From: Canna indica
Lineage: Eukaryota; Streptophyta; Magnoliopsida; Zingiberales; Cannaceae
Reading direction: 5' to 3'
NCBI GenBank assembly: GCA_034359265.1
Contig: CP136891.1
Span: 39,982,001-40,046,000 of the forward strand
Length of the DNA: 64,000 nucleotides
The notes below the pieces were generated by a model that made no database searches, was not told the origin of the DNA, and saw nothing but the letters and a program-made list of their open reading frames with translations. The position numbers were made by a program, and so were the translations under genes. Shown here piece by piece: positions 32,037 to 43,339 of this stretch (positions within the stretch are counted from its first letter, which is position 1; every line of letters starts with the position of its first letter).

Positions 32037-33494
32037 TGTGAACATCCACCATTTCGCCTGTATCACAATTTTATTGTATTGGTGGGTCGACCTTTTTGAT
32101 TAATGCTGCGGTATTCCTTTTGAATTTTGATACTAATTAACACTGGTGATAAAGACACAAAGAATCTCGGTGGATATAAATATTATCAGCAACCAGGAAA
32201 TGTACCTTGAATGTGAATTTTCTTCAATGCCTAGGTTGCTCGATGTTCAAGATTTATGACTGGAACAATATATTTTATCGTGGTGCCAAGAATTGTGAGA
32301 AGATAAATTATTGATGCACTTATCTTTTATCTCAAAAAAGGTATTGTGCATATACATCTTTTTTATCTGAAAAAGGTTTTACCGTACTATATACATATAT
32401 GTTATTGTTTTTTTAATCTTTGTTTGATATGTTAAATTTTGGTGGGGCAGGAAGAACATGTGTTATGTTCATGACTTATTATCAACAGTAGTCATTCAAA
32501 GATTTGGAATATTAGTTTTTTATTTCTCGGGCATACTAAATTACTAATTAAGATGAAAAATAATGGAGTATTGCAGGATGTCGTTTAAACAAAGTCAATC
32601 ATGTGCATGTGACGAGGGAAATGATTTCCAAAGCCATGTATGCACACTAGGGCCAAAGGGAGAACTAATTTTTTTTCAAAATATTAAATATCAAATATAG
32701 TTTGATATCTTTAAAAAATATATATAATAAAATTGCATGAATAATATTAAGTTCAACTAATTTCATTAATATATTCATAGCCTAATTGTTACTTGTTTAA
32801 AATTTTTGATTATAAATCTTAGGTTCAAATCTCATCTTGTCATTTACATTCATTATTTACATTTTTTTCGTAATGACTAAATATAAATTTTGATTAATTT
32901 TTAATTAAAAAATATTTCAAACCTCTCTCTATTTATTTCTAACTTAACTCCAAAATTTTCTCTATTAGTTTATAAGCTAACTTCAAAATTTTCTTCCTTA
33001 GTTTTTTACATCTAAAGTTCTCATGTTGATTTTATTTCTAATATATTTTTCTATGCTATTATACATGCTCATATTATAGAGTTGTGTGAACTTTTTTGGA
33101 TTATTCAATGTATGATTGAATAATTAATTTGCTCATCAAGCATTCAAGGAAAATGAATAAAAATTACGTTATATTTCAATCATGATTGTGAATTTTATTT
33201 AATTCAGAATCCAAATCTAAAATACATCTACATTAATTATAAAATACGTCTTCACGATGACAAGTTCATTTTTTACTTTTAATCTAATATTAAGTAGTAT
33301 TAATGCAACAAATAGCAATTATTTTTCTGTATGTATTTGTAATTTTGTTAATCTCTTACTAATTTTTTAATTTTCTTCATATAGTTTCATAAAGTTGGCA
33401 CTCAATATGAGTAAGGCGATGACCACATCACAGTAGAGCCTATTTTGAATAATTGGGATAAAAGAATTCTCACAAGAGCTTTAAGACAAAGAAA
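32037..33494. other. AT-rich intergenic sequence, no gene seen
   Basis: Low-GC sequence with stop codons in all frames and no recognisable protein motif, terminal repeat or structural RNA. Confidence 0.6.
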
Positions 33495-33502
33495 TTTGTA
33501 CT

Positions 33503-34171
33503 TAGACCTGGCAATTATTGGCACAGCCCGATAGCCCGGCCCGGCGCGATAAAATCGAGTTCGAGACAATTTTAGGCCGGCCCGATATGACCCGAACACT
33601 TAACGGGTCGGTTCGGGCCTAGTGATATTGGGTCGTGCCAGCCCGATAACCAATATGGGTTATTAGCATTTGGCTTGCATTATGAATATGTGTACAGTGG
33701 TTGTGGCTTGTATTATGCAAGCATTAGATTATTCAAACAAAAAGCAACGATGGTTGTGTGTATATAATAAAAAAATTCATCTTAGCACGGTGCCTAGCCA
33801 TCCAATCAAGGAATAATTTAATATTAATTTTATCATATGGTGGATAAATATTGAATAATTAAATCAAGTTACGAAGAAATCATCAATTTTATGTATGTAT
33901 TAGTTAAAAATTTTTATTTATCTGCAGCACTTAGCCCTCGTACTAATCGGGCCTAATTAGGTCGAAATTGGCTATCAGGCTGAATTGGGCCCGATAAGTT
34001 GATTCGTACCGTTATACCCTTATATTTTCGGGCTAACGTACAGGCCGGGCCGGGCCGGGCCGGTGACTCTGGGCCCGAATCGTTATCGGGCCAGGCCGGG
34101 CCGGTCAAAAAAAAATTGGGCTAGGCCTGCCCGGCCCGATAAATCCGGCCTGACACGATTTGCCAGACCTA
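33503..34171. mobile_element. Non-autonomous hAT element (669 bp) with 8-bp target duplication
   Basis: Ends TAGACCTGGCAA and (complement) TAGGTCTGGCAA form an imperfect inverted repeat. Both sides carry the identical 8-bp duplication TTTGTACT (33495-33502 and 34172-34179), the hAT signature length. Subterminal parts are rich in GGCCCGATA and GCCCGGCC words. The centre is AT-rich with no transposase frame. Confidence 0.88.
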
Positions 34172-34513
34172 TTTGTACTATTATTAGTTGGGATTTTAAT
34201 TAAAAAAATTGAAATTGGATGGTCAAAATAATATTTATTAGATTTTTATATTCTAAATTGGCGCACCCTCATTGAAATTTCTACATCTACCACTATTGTA
34301 TGCATGTGTTCTTATTCAGACTGAGGAGTCATTAATCTTAGCATCACATGCTCATTAATAATTCAGCAATTTCCCAGAAACCGAACATGAATTCTAGTTA
34401 TTCCCAAAAACAAAATATGAAACTCATTTTTCTTGAAATCTAAACATAATACTAAATATACCTACAATACCCTCTCACTCTCATAATGGGGTTGACACAT
34501 CATTAACCTACAT

Positions 34514-35022
34514 GGTTATCAAAATCGCGAGTCAACTCGTAAACTCAGACGATTTTACGATCCCAAGTATCAAAATCGAGCTGACTCGCACTCAAACTCG
34601 TTTCTGGATGAGCTCTGCTGAACTCGGCTTACATTGAAGATGTTGGAGGATTTGAGTTTTGAGACTTTTGCCTTCAAGTTTTACCATTAAGATCTTATTA
34701 TGTTTTGATGATAATTATGTATGGATTGAACTTTTACTTTTATATTTTATTTTTGAGTTATTGTGTGTGTTTTATTATGGACTTATTAGTTAGAATGTTT
34801 CATTATATATGGATTAGACTTGTACACTTGTATTTTACCTTTATGTGTGCTTTATTATGGAGTTGAACTGCTTAATTATGAATTTCAGGTTATATTAGAT
34901 TATATTTTTGTATCATAATATTTTTTAAAACATTTTTATAATATCAGGTAAACTCGTAAGAGTTTACTAGTCGAGTTTACATAGGCTCCACAAGTTTTCT
35001 TAAACTCTCATGTTTAACAACC
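34514..35022. mobile_element. Possible small inverted-repeat transposon relic
   Basis: The left end GGTTATCAAAATCGCGAGTC and the complement of the right end, GGTTGTTAAACATGAGAGTT, agree at about 14 of 20 positions, with ACTCGTAAACTC-like subterminal motifs on both sides. No target duplication is visible and there is no coding sequence. It could be an old hAT or Mutator derivative. Confidence 0.4.
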
Positions 35023-35167
35023 TTGCGCGTTAACCCCATTAACCCCTATTGTAACGGTTTTAACACGTCACATCCAACACTTTAACACTTCTTGTCCAAC
35101 CCTGTTACATCATTTAAACAGTTTTAGTGAAACTTTTTAAATAGGTCATTTCACCTTGGAAAATATA

Positions 35168-35681
35168 AGTCGAATGACCACAGTAGAGGGGAGGTGAGTA
35201 GTGTATTTTCTAAATCTTTAACCTAGATATGATTTTATAATTAGTTTCTTACAATCTTTATAGCTAAGCACAATTAATAACAAGCGGAAGCAAGATAATT
35301 AACAAGTAATTAAACACACATGAAAGTAATGCTAACACAATAATTTTATAGTGGTTCGGCCTCAATGCCTACTCCACTACCTAAGCATACTGCTTAGGAT
35401 TTCAAACTCTAGTTTACTAGATTAAATGTATCCTACAAGAGGATTTACAAGTTAAGGCACCAACCCTCACACCCGAGGGTTACTCTCACACCTAAGAGTA
35501 CCTCTAACACCTCTTCTCCTAAGGACTACACTGCTAATCCTAGCAAACTAAGTTTATACCAGTGGATTTAAGCCTCTACACCAAGTCTACCACCATATAC
35601 ACAAACCTCGCACTCTAGGTTATCATAAACTCAAATACAATGAGAATAAGCACAAAAAACAATAATAATGGAGCAATAAAT
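35168..35681 (-). repeat. LTR fragment (minus orientation), left part, split by CACTA D
   Basis: The sequence (AAGTCGAATGACC, then a GTGGTTCGGCCTCAATGCCTACTCC-type block in two pieces) matches the R-U5 side of the 1957-3469 LTR family in the same orientation. It is divergent from it. It is cut at 35681 by CACTA D and resumes at 40717. Confidence 0.75.
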
Positions 35682-36075
35682 CACTACTAGAATAATGGGC
35701 ATCAGCAACGGCTGATGTCGTTGCTGAGCCGTTGCTGAAGAACATCAGCAACGGCCGTGCCGTTGCAATAGAGCCGTGACAGAAAGTCACGTTGCTGATA
35801 ACTTAGCAACGGATCAGCAACGGCCGCTCGGGCCGTCGCTCAAAACATTATCAGCAATGGCCGCTAGGGCCGTCGCTAAAAATATTATCAGCAACGGACA
35901 CAGAGCCGTTGCTGATAACATTAATAGCAACGGCCGCTGAGTCCGTAGCAACGCCGTTAGTAAAACCCCGTCGCTAAGCCGTTGCTGTAGGTCATCAGCA
36001 ACGACTTTCGATAAACTTTTAGCAACGGCTTTCCCACGGACAGCCGTGGGAAAGCCGTTGCTGATGATGTGAACC
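35682..36075 (-). repeat. Subterminal repeats of CACTA D, gene-3' side
   Basis: Dense CAGCAACGGC and GCCGTTGCTG motifs in alternating orientation, matching the right-hand array of B at 20930-21322 in inverted orientation. Confidence 0.85.
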
Positions 36076-36170
36076 TGGAAATGAAAAAAATTAAAATTTC
36101 AAATTTCCATTGATACATTGATACATTTATCTGATACATAACTCACACACACATACCCTCATACACACAT

Positions 36171-36982
36171 TCATTCACACATCACAAACACACCAAGATA
36201 TACATCAAAACAATTATATTTATATTGATAATTATCCACGATAGTATAAAAACAATTCAAATGCAAAATTGAAGTATCAATATCCAAACAAAATAAGTTA
36301 AACAAGTTCAATATCTCAGTAACAAGTTCAATATCCAAACAAAAAATCTCACGATCACGATGGAGGATGGTCTGGATCATATGGCAGGGTCTGGAGTGCT
36401 TGAGTGTACACCGGCGTGGACTGACTCGAGACGATGGATTAGATGATGCCGAAGAGATGCCTGCTTCGGGATGACCTGACATGTTGCGTAGCATAGCATG
36501 CATCTCCTCCATCATCTGACTCTGACGCGCGACCGTCTCCTCTAGAGTCATTATTCTGCTACTATGATCATAACTGGATCTAGAGGTGGACGGTCGCTCA
36601 CCAGCGACCGGAGGGGTCGGTGCCCCAAGTGGCCCTAGCACGGCTTGCGCATGACCACTATCTGCGAAGCCATATACGCGGCCATGGTCCCAGCCACCTG
36701 CGGCCTCGACCCACGATGCTGCGTCAAAGTCCTCGGGGGTACCCCCGCGTTGCACCACCGTCTGGCTGTAGGTCTCCTACTCGAGTTTGATTTTGTTTAA
36801 TATTTATCATAAAACTTAAATTATAAATATATAATGAATAATTTAAACAAATATATAATTACCATAATGTATGCAGCGCGGTTGTGGATGTACTCCCCCG
36901 TCCCATGTGCTCGACAGTGAGTCCGCTCAAACACCGCCATCGGGGAGGGTCGCTGGACACTCCCGTCATCCGACACCGTCGT
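36171..36982 (-). pseudogene. Second CACTA gene of D, exons 4 and 5
   Basis: Exon 4 (36863-36982, 120 nt as in B) and exon 5 (starting 36776) are present with conserved splice sites. Exon 5 encodes GTPEDFDAASWVEAAGGWDHG and a short coiled coil, then shifts frame relative to B at SSNPSS. The last residues are therefore unrelated and run into AT-rich sequence. Exons 1 and 2 are lost in the deletion, and exon 3 is fused to TNP2. Confidence 0.8.
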
Positions 36983-37071
36983 CTACATTTACAAAACAAA
37001 TACATTAATTAGTACACATAATAACAAATAAAATATATAATTAAAATTAAGGTATACTTACCATACGGTTC

Positions 37072-39247
37072 GCGTGCACAACAAATGCAACAGAGCCTCC
37101 AGTATGATGCGCTCCTCCCCCCGACATGCGATTTCTAATCGCAGTCCTAGAAATCGAAATGCGATCGGAAGTAATCTCTGCATGAATACATGACAATCAT
37201 GGCTCTTCATCCCTGATATTTTGCAATCATCGACGTTCACACATCGAGATAAGTTTGAAGTATATCCATCGGGTAATCTGAGTTCTTTTACCCATTGACA
37301 AACATCTTTGATCTGTTGTTTATTTAACACATATAGGGCCTTCGGTTTCAGATATCGTCCGTTGACCTCTTGTAACTCCAACTCTGGTCTTTTACAAAGT
37401 ATTTTCAGATCATGTCGGGCTTTGACTTTATCTTTAGTTTTTCCAGAAATATCCATCAAAGTGTTGAAAATATTATCAAACACATTTTTTTCAATGTGCA
37501 TGACATCTAAATTATGTCAAATCAATAATGAACTCCAATAGGGCAATTCCCAAAAGATACTTTTTTTCACCCAGTTGTGTGTTTGGCCAAAACCTGACAC
37601 TCTTTCATTGCGACCAAATACTATATCTGGAAGTGCTGAAACACGTGCTAACATTTGTTCACCAGACAACATCGGTGGTGGCCCATCTCTTTCGACTCTG
37701 CCCTTAGTAAATTTATTACGATTCCTTCGATACTGATGATTAACTGGTAGGAATCGACGATGACAATCAAAGAATGAGATTTTTCGTCCATTCTGAAGAC
37801 TGATTGATTTAGAGTGTTCCATACAATACGGGCAAGAGAGTCGGCCGTGAGTGCTCCAACCCGACAACATGCCGTACGCGGGGAAATCATTGATTGTCCA
37901 CAAGACCGCGGCCTTTAAATTGAAGTTTTGCTTCCGATGACAATCATAAGTGACAGCTCCCTCAGTCCACAATGTTTTCAATTCATCTATCAAGGGTCTG
38001 AGAAATATGTCAATTTCTTTTCGCGGACCCTTAGGACCCGGAATAATCATCGAAAGATAAATAAATTCATCTTTCATGCACATTGACGATGGCAAATTAT
38101 AAACTGTCAGCAGCACTGCTAAAACTGAATAAGGAGTTGCAGAATGTCCAAACGGATTAAAACCATCTGTGCACAATCCCAATCTGATATTTCTAGTATC
38201 CCTAGCAAATGAAGGATAACATGTATCCAAATGTTTCCATGCTTCACTGTCAGATGGATGAGTCATTACTGTATCATCACGACTTCTTGCATGCCAACTC
38301 ATGTAGGGGGCTGTCTTTTCCGACATGAATAATCTTTGAAGCCTCGGTGTTAGTGGAAAATACCGAAGCACCTTAAACGGGATATTTTTCTGTCGGACTG
38401 ATTTCTTCTTCTTGTAACGAGGGTGTTGACATACAGGGCATTTATCCAACTGCACATTTTCTTTATAATATAAAATGCAGTTATTTTGGCACGCGTATAT
38501 TTTTTCGTACCCAAGCCCCAATTTTCTCATTAGCTTTTTAGTCTTATAAAAAGTTGGCTCAAACTTGTTATCAGTAGGCAGCATTCCATTAATCAATTCA
38601 ACAATCCGATCATACGCAACTCCGCTGATATTACAATCGGCCTTGATGTTTAAGAGCTGTGTCATTGCTGAAAACCTAGTGTATTTAGGACAATTCTCAT
38701 ACAAAGGTTCATCGGCAGCTTTCAACATCTCGTAAAATTCTGCAGCTTCTTTATTCGGTAATTCAATCTCTACCGCAGCCCCTACTTCTGTGATATCAAC
38801 CGCTGTAGTATCTGGTGGGACTGATGTCTGAAGAACTGGCCGATCAACATTATCATTCAGGCGGAATTGACCCCCAAGACTATCAAGTATCATAGTTCTA
38901 TAGGGATTACATTGACTGGATGAAGAAGCACCAGCAGAGGAAGATTCACCATATATCTGAACGACAGGATTGCTCGACGTCCCGACTTCGCGTGACTCCC
39001 CGTGATAAGTCCATAGAAAATATCTTGGTGCAAATCCTTTGGTATATAGATGCAGAGTGACAGTCTCCCGATCCAAAAATCGTCCATTTGAACAAATGCG
39101 GCACAGACATCGGATTTGATCACCCATGCTAACGAAATTCCGATTCGAATAGGCAAAATTTAGGAAGTACGTTACGCCTAATCGAAACTCATTCGTTAAA
39201 GCTCCACGATCAAGACGTCGGTACATCCAACTTCGATCAGCCGACAT
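37072..39247 (-). pseudogene. TNP2 transposase of D, one nonsense codon and fused to second-gene exon 3
   Basis: ATG at 39247 (MSADRSWMYRRLDRG). The frame is open for 576 codons, including CTDGFNPFG and GMLSGWSTHGRLSCPYC, until TGA at 37517-37519 (codon 577; CGA for Arg in B). The frame resumes (MHIEKNVFDN) through the DUF4218 start and, after LLPIAFR, jumps into second-gene exon 3 in a different reading frame (FLGLRLEIACRGEE). It ends at the exon 3 donor at 37072. The junction has TTTC microhomology. DUF4216 and the acidic tail are deleted, so it is inactive, although the N-terminal half is cleaner than in B. Confidence 0.9.
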
Positions 39248-39312
39248 GATTCTGTCAATCAATGACAATTTCTTTGGTTAATGTCTTTAGGTGAGATTGT
39301 CCTATTCCATTC

Positions 39313-39520
39313 GGGATTTATGTTATTCGTACTGCACTTACGTTTTTATTTTAACTGTTAACTAATTATTCTAAATTTCGGTAGCATCTCCCTACAGTTC
39401 TCCGAATACGCATATCATCTGGGCGCGTATCGGAGAACAAGAGAGATGTTGCCGAAATTTAGAATAATTAGTTAACAGTTAAAATAAAAATGTAAGTGCA
39501 GTACAAATAACTATATTCCC
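39313..39520 (-). repeat. Conserved hairpin upstream of TNP2, copy D
   Basis: An inverted repeat nearly identical to B 15263-15470, with arms of about 96-99 nt around a CCAGATGAT-type loop. It lies 66 bp upstream of the TNP2 ATG in the gene's orientation. Confidence 0.9.
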
Positions 39521-39718
39521 AAATTGTCCAATCAGGGATAATTCAAGAATTGTACATCGTATAAAAGATCATCTACTTCTTTTACACGAACATACAATCC
39601 CCGAACGGATCTAAGGTTTTGCTAAATCATATCCGACTCGTCGATGCGTACGTGAAACATATCAACTCGTCGGATGGATGATTATTTTCTAAATATTTCG
39701 AGACAGTTCGAGTCCATA

Positions 39719-40007
39719 TTGGACGATTTCGGCGCGCGTCCGAAGTGGACGATTCCGGCGTGCGTTCGAAGTGGACGATTTCGGCGCGCGTCCGAAGTGG
39801 ACGATTCCGGCGCGAGTCCGAAGTGGACGATTCTGGCGCGCGTCCGAAGTGGACGATTCCGACGCGAGTCCGAATTGGACGATTCTGGCGCGCGTCCGAA
39901 GTGGACGATTCCGGCGCGCATTCGAAGTGGACGATACCGGCGCGCGTCCGAAGTGGACGATTCCGGCGCACGTCCGAAGTGGACGATTCCGGCGCGCGTC
40001 CGAAATT
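39719..40007 (-). repeat. 26-bp tandem repeat array in CACTA D
   Basis: About eleven units of the B-type 26-mer (GTCCGAAGTGGACGATTCCG plus GCGCGC in plus orientation). Copies vary at CpG positions. Confidence 0.9.
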
Positions 40008-40269
40008 AATCTAAACCCTAATAATTAATCTAACAAATTAAACAATTAATCTAAACAATTAATTAACAATTATAAAACAATTATAAAACAATATAAAAAA
40101 TATATATAATTATAAATTCCGGCGCCGGAGTCCACCCTCCGGCGCCGGCGTACAGGGGTCCAGCGGCGGCCATCGGCCGACCGCCGCCGGCCGAAACCCT
40201 AGAAATAGGGTTTCGGTCGGATTGATTCCTGCCGGCCGCAACGGGAAGAGACGGCCGGCCGGCGAGGCA

Positions 40270-40410
40270 TACCTGAACAAGTCGGCAGCAGCGGGAGGAG
40301 GAAGAGGCGTCGTCGGCGTCGGCAGCAGCGGCGGTGAGAGGCGAGAGCAGCAGCGGCGGCGGCAGCAGCGGGAGGAAGAAGGGTCGGGCGCGACCGGTGC
40401 CCTATATAAA
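40270..40410 (-). promoter_or_regulatory. Predicted TNP2 core promoter and leader exon of D
   Basis: The minus-strand TATA box (TATATA, near 40403-40410), GC-rich leader and donor TTGTTCAG then GTATGC match the arrangement in B. Confidence 0.5.
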
Positions 40411-40716
40411 CTTATCTGCAACGGCTCACTCACCCGTTAGAAAGCCATTGCTGATAAGTTATCATCAGCAATGGCTCACTTGTCCGTTAGAAAGCCGTTG
40501 TTGATAATTAAAATATCAACAACGGCTCGCCTTTCCGTCAGAAAGCCGTTGCGGATAATTAAAATAATCCGCAACGGCTCGGGTGTCCGTTAGAACGCCG
40601 TTGCAGATACAAATATCTGCAACGGCTCGGGCGGTCGTAAGAATGCCGTTGCAAATAGCAACGGCTTGAGCGGCCGTTGCTGATAGTCGTTGCTGAAGAC
40701 CAAGTTTCTAGTAGTG
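40411..40716 (-). repeat. Subterminal repeats of CACTA D, gene-5' side
   Basis: Alternating CAGCAACGGC and GCCGTTGCTG type motifs with CCGTTAGAAAG spacers, ending at TTTCTAGTAGTG. This is the counterpart of 14089-14396 in B. Confidence 0.85.
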
Positions 40717-41000
40717 AATCTAAACAATAAACTACTTAGCTCCAACATAAGATCCTAGCTTCTTTTTGATGTCTTTGATGATGAAACTCAAGGTTGAAGG
40801 CTCAATCGAGAAGGTAAAAACGCAAAGCTTTGGTTTTTCACAAAGATTGGCTCGATAATGCTTAGGGATGATCAATAGATGGCTCAAGAAGGTTAAGAGT
40901 GATCAATAAGAGTAAAGGAAGATAGGTGTGATGTTTATATAGAGAAAATATCAAGAAGGGCTCGGTTTCAACCTCACTCAACGGTTCAAAATAGAGCTGT
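40717..41000 (-). repeat. LTR fragment (minus orientation), right part
   Basis: Continuation of the LTR cut by CACTA D. A minus-strand TATA-like TATATAAA lies near 40936-40943, followed (upstream in LTR sense) by sequence corresponding to the GCTCAACGG block of the 1957-3469 family. Similarity fades near 41000. The palindromic GGTCGACC array is absent. Confidence 0.6.
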
Positions 41001-41330
41001 TGGGGGCGCCCCAAATTTGCATAGAAAACTAGTTTCTCGATTGTTTTTCGTTTCTAGTTTTTGCAGGTTAGGATCTTGCGAGCCTTATTTACATTTCTTA
41101 ACTTTAAAATATAAATGTTAAATAAGGAATACTCCCCATTCGGATTCAATAAAAATATTTAAAAAATCAATATCATTAAGAATCAAAATCTAAATTTTGG
41201 GGTCTAGTACTAATTTGCAAAAATTAGAAATTTTAAAACCTCTCGGGCCAAATATGGATAGGTTAAATATTTCCAAAAATTCCCTTAAAATAGGTCTTTA
41301 ACTTGTTTCTACCCAAGGAACAATGACCGG
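41001..41330. other. AT-rich spacer between opposed LTR fragments, no gene seen
   Basis: AT-rich sequence of unknown origin between the minus-oriented fragment and the plus-oriented LTR that starts at 41331. Confidence 0.4.
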
Positions 41331-42110
41331 TGTTGGCCTAAGGTTTTCAACCTAGGTTTTAATCTCGGTTTTGATGATAACCAACATGAACTATTGTTTT
41401 CATGGAGAAATATTTTCAGATTCCAAGTCAGTTAGCGCACGACGTCCCCGATCAAAAATATTGGAGAAATCGACAAAGACGCTCGTCGGTGCTCGTGATT
41501 CATCTAGAAGTTTGAGTCTAGGTCTAGGGTGTCTAGATCTAATGTAAAATCCTCATTGTGATGTAAAGAAATGCAAAAATCGAAATGGTCCCTAAAACAT
41601 GAAAACCAGAAAAACAGAAAACGGCCTAGATGTAGATCTTGAGTTTGGTGATTATCTTGGTGTTGAGGCTTAAATTAATCAGTGTAAACTTAGTTCACTA
41701 GGATTAGTTGTGTTGTCATTAGGGTTTGAGGTTTGAGAGTGCTCTCGGTAGGAAGACAGAGACTTCCGAGTGTGGAAGTGCCTTCGGTATGAGAGCACAA
41801 ACTCTCCGGCGAAAAGGTTTTTATTATAAAAGAAACACTTTAATCTAGTAAACTAGAGTACGTTGGAAATCCTAAGCGGGGTGCTTCAGTAGTGGAGTAG
41901 CCATTGGGGCCGAACCACTACAAATCTTATTGTTTGCATTGCTTACTTTGTGTTATTATTACTTGACATATTTACTTTGCTTCCACATTCATATCGTTTA
42001 AAATTGGGAATTAACCTAAGTAATCAAGAAACATTTAAAATCGGATTTAGGTTATATTTTAAGCAAATAAATACTATTCACCCCCTCTAGTATAGATCAT
42101 TCGACTTACA
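41331..42110 (+). repeat. LTR of the same family in plus orientation (inverted relative to 35168-41000)
   Basis: It starts TGTTGGCCTAAGG, continues with TTTTGATGATAACCAACATG and the CCATTGGGGCCGAACCACTA block, and ends CATTCGACTTACA. These are the reverse-orientation counterparts of the 1957-3469 LTR. At 780 bp it is shorter than the 1.5-kb family members and lacks their U3 palindromes. No PBS or target duplication was found. Confidence 0.7.
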
Positions 42111-42929
42111 ACTGTGAGATCAACTACCTTCTACTATAGAGCATGTGGCGATTGTACTAGCTAGTCTTACCGATACCACTAATACCCCAATTAGTGTACC
42201 TCCGACTAGGAACATTTTCAACCAAGATCTCTAGATTCTAGGTCTTACTGGCGTGATCTCATCGTGACTCTATAATCATTATATACCTTGGTTGATGGAC
42301 TTCATCATAATCTATTAATTAATAAAAAAATATCAACTATATATCCATTATAAAATAAATGGTCCCTTGCACATCAACATGATTGACTTAGGGAATGTTC
42401 CTTTCAAAATCCATCTTTCTTCCATCATATTCAAATTTTTCCTCCATCTTCTTTTTTTTTCTTCTTTCATCTTCATTTTATTTTTCTTCCATCTTTTTAA
42501 TTTTTTTATCCAGCTTCACAAAGTTGTGAAAGATGAATAACAATGATTGAGTTAGCTGACAGAAACTCCAGGACAAAAATTGTATCAATTCTATATAGAA
42601 GAGATATTTAGGCAGATATGAAACATCCGAATAAAAGCTGAAAAACCGAACAAACTGTGGAAATAAATAGAACTACAAGAACATTTCCATTAAGCAAGAA
42701 AAAGAATTTTCAAATTCAATGATGAGTTACCTTAATTAATAGTAGCAATCTTAACAAAATAACGAATTTGTATCTGATCTTGTTAATCTAAATAATCTAA
42801 GAAATAAGATTATAAATAAATTCAAATAATCTCGCGCTTTTTGTTAAGTATCCCAAGCTTTGAATTTTCTGCTTTTGTGTCGCATTGGCTTTTTCTATCA
42901 TCAAACATAACCTGATCTTTCACTTGAAA
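42111..42929. other. AT-rich sequence with pyrimidine tract, no gene seen
   Basis: It contains a CTTCTTTTTTT-type pyrimidine-rich block near 42430-42520 and no recognisable gene or element end. Confidence 0.5.
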
Positions 42930-43335
42930 ACGTCATCAATGTCTTGTTTGTTATCATCAAAACCTTAATGAAGAATGTCCAACAATATTAGACCTAGAGT
43001 GTAGGTTTTAAGATTTGAGTGGTTGCCTTGGTGTAAAGGCATAAGTCCACTTGGATTTTCTAGTTTAGTTAGTTATCGGTGTTGGAGGTACTCTCGAGGA
43101 GAGAGTGGCCATCAGGGAAGGGGTTGTAACCTTAGCTTGTAAATCCTCTTGGAGGTAACTAATTATTTAGTAAACTTTGTTGAAATTCTAAGCGAGAAGC
43201 ATGGGAAGTGTACGTAGATTTGATTAGAAGTCGAACCATTATAAATAGTGTAATAACATTGTTTTGATTAATTGTGTGCTTACTTGATTTATTTAGCTTC
43301 CATGTGTGAGAATTAAACTTGTTGTGAGGGTTGAT
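42930..43335 (+). repeat. Degenerate LTR fragment of the same family (plus orientation)
   Basis: The order of blocks (TTATCATCAAAACC, TTGGTGTAAAGGC, AAATCCTCTTGG, AGTCGAACCATTATAAAT, TTTAGCTTCCATGTGTGAGAA) follows the 41331-42110 LTR, but sequence identity is low. It abuts the Copia LTR region. Confidence 0.55.
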
Positions 43336-43339
43336 TCTA

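Larger units (their letters stand above)
35682..40716 (-). mobile_element. CACTA (En/Spm) element D, internal-deletion derivative (5035 bp)
   Basis: The ends are CACTACTAGAATAATGG and (right side) AGTTTCTAGTAGTG. Both are flanked by AAT, a perfect 3-bp duplication. Genes run on the minus strand. It matches B closely end to end, except that a deletion of about 2.2 kb joins TNP2 to exon 3 of the second gene, which accounts for the size difference (7234 against 5035 bp). It is inserted in an LTR fragment. Confidence 0.94.
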
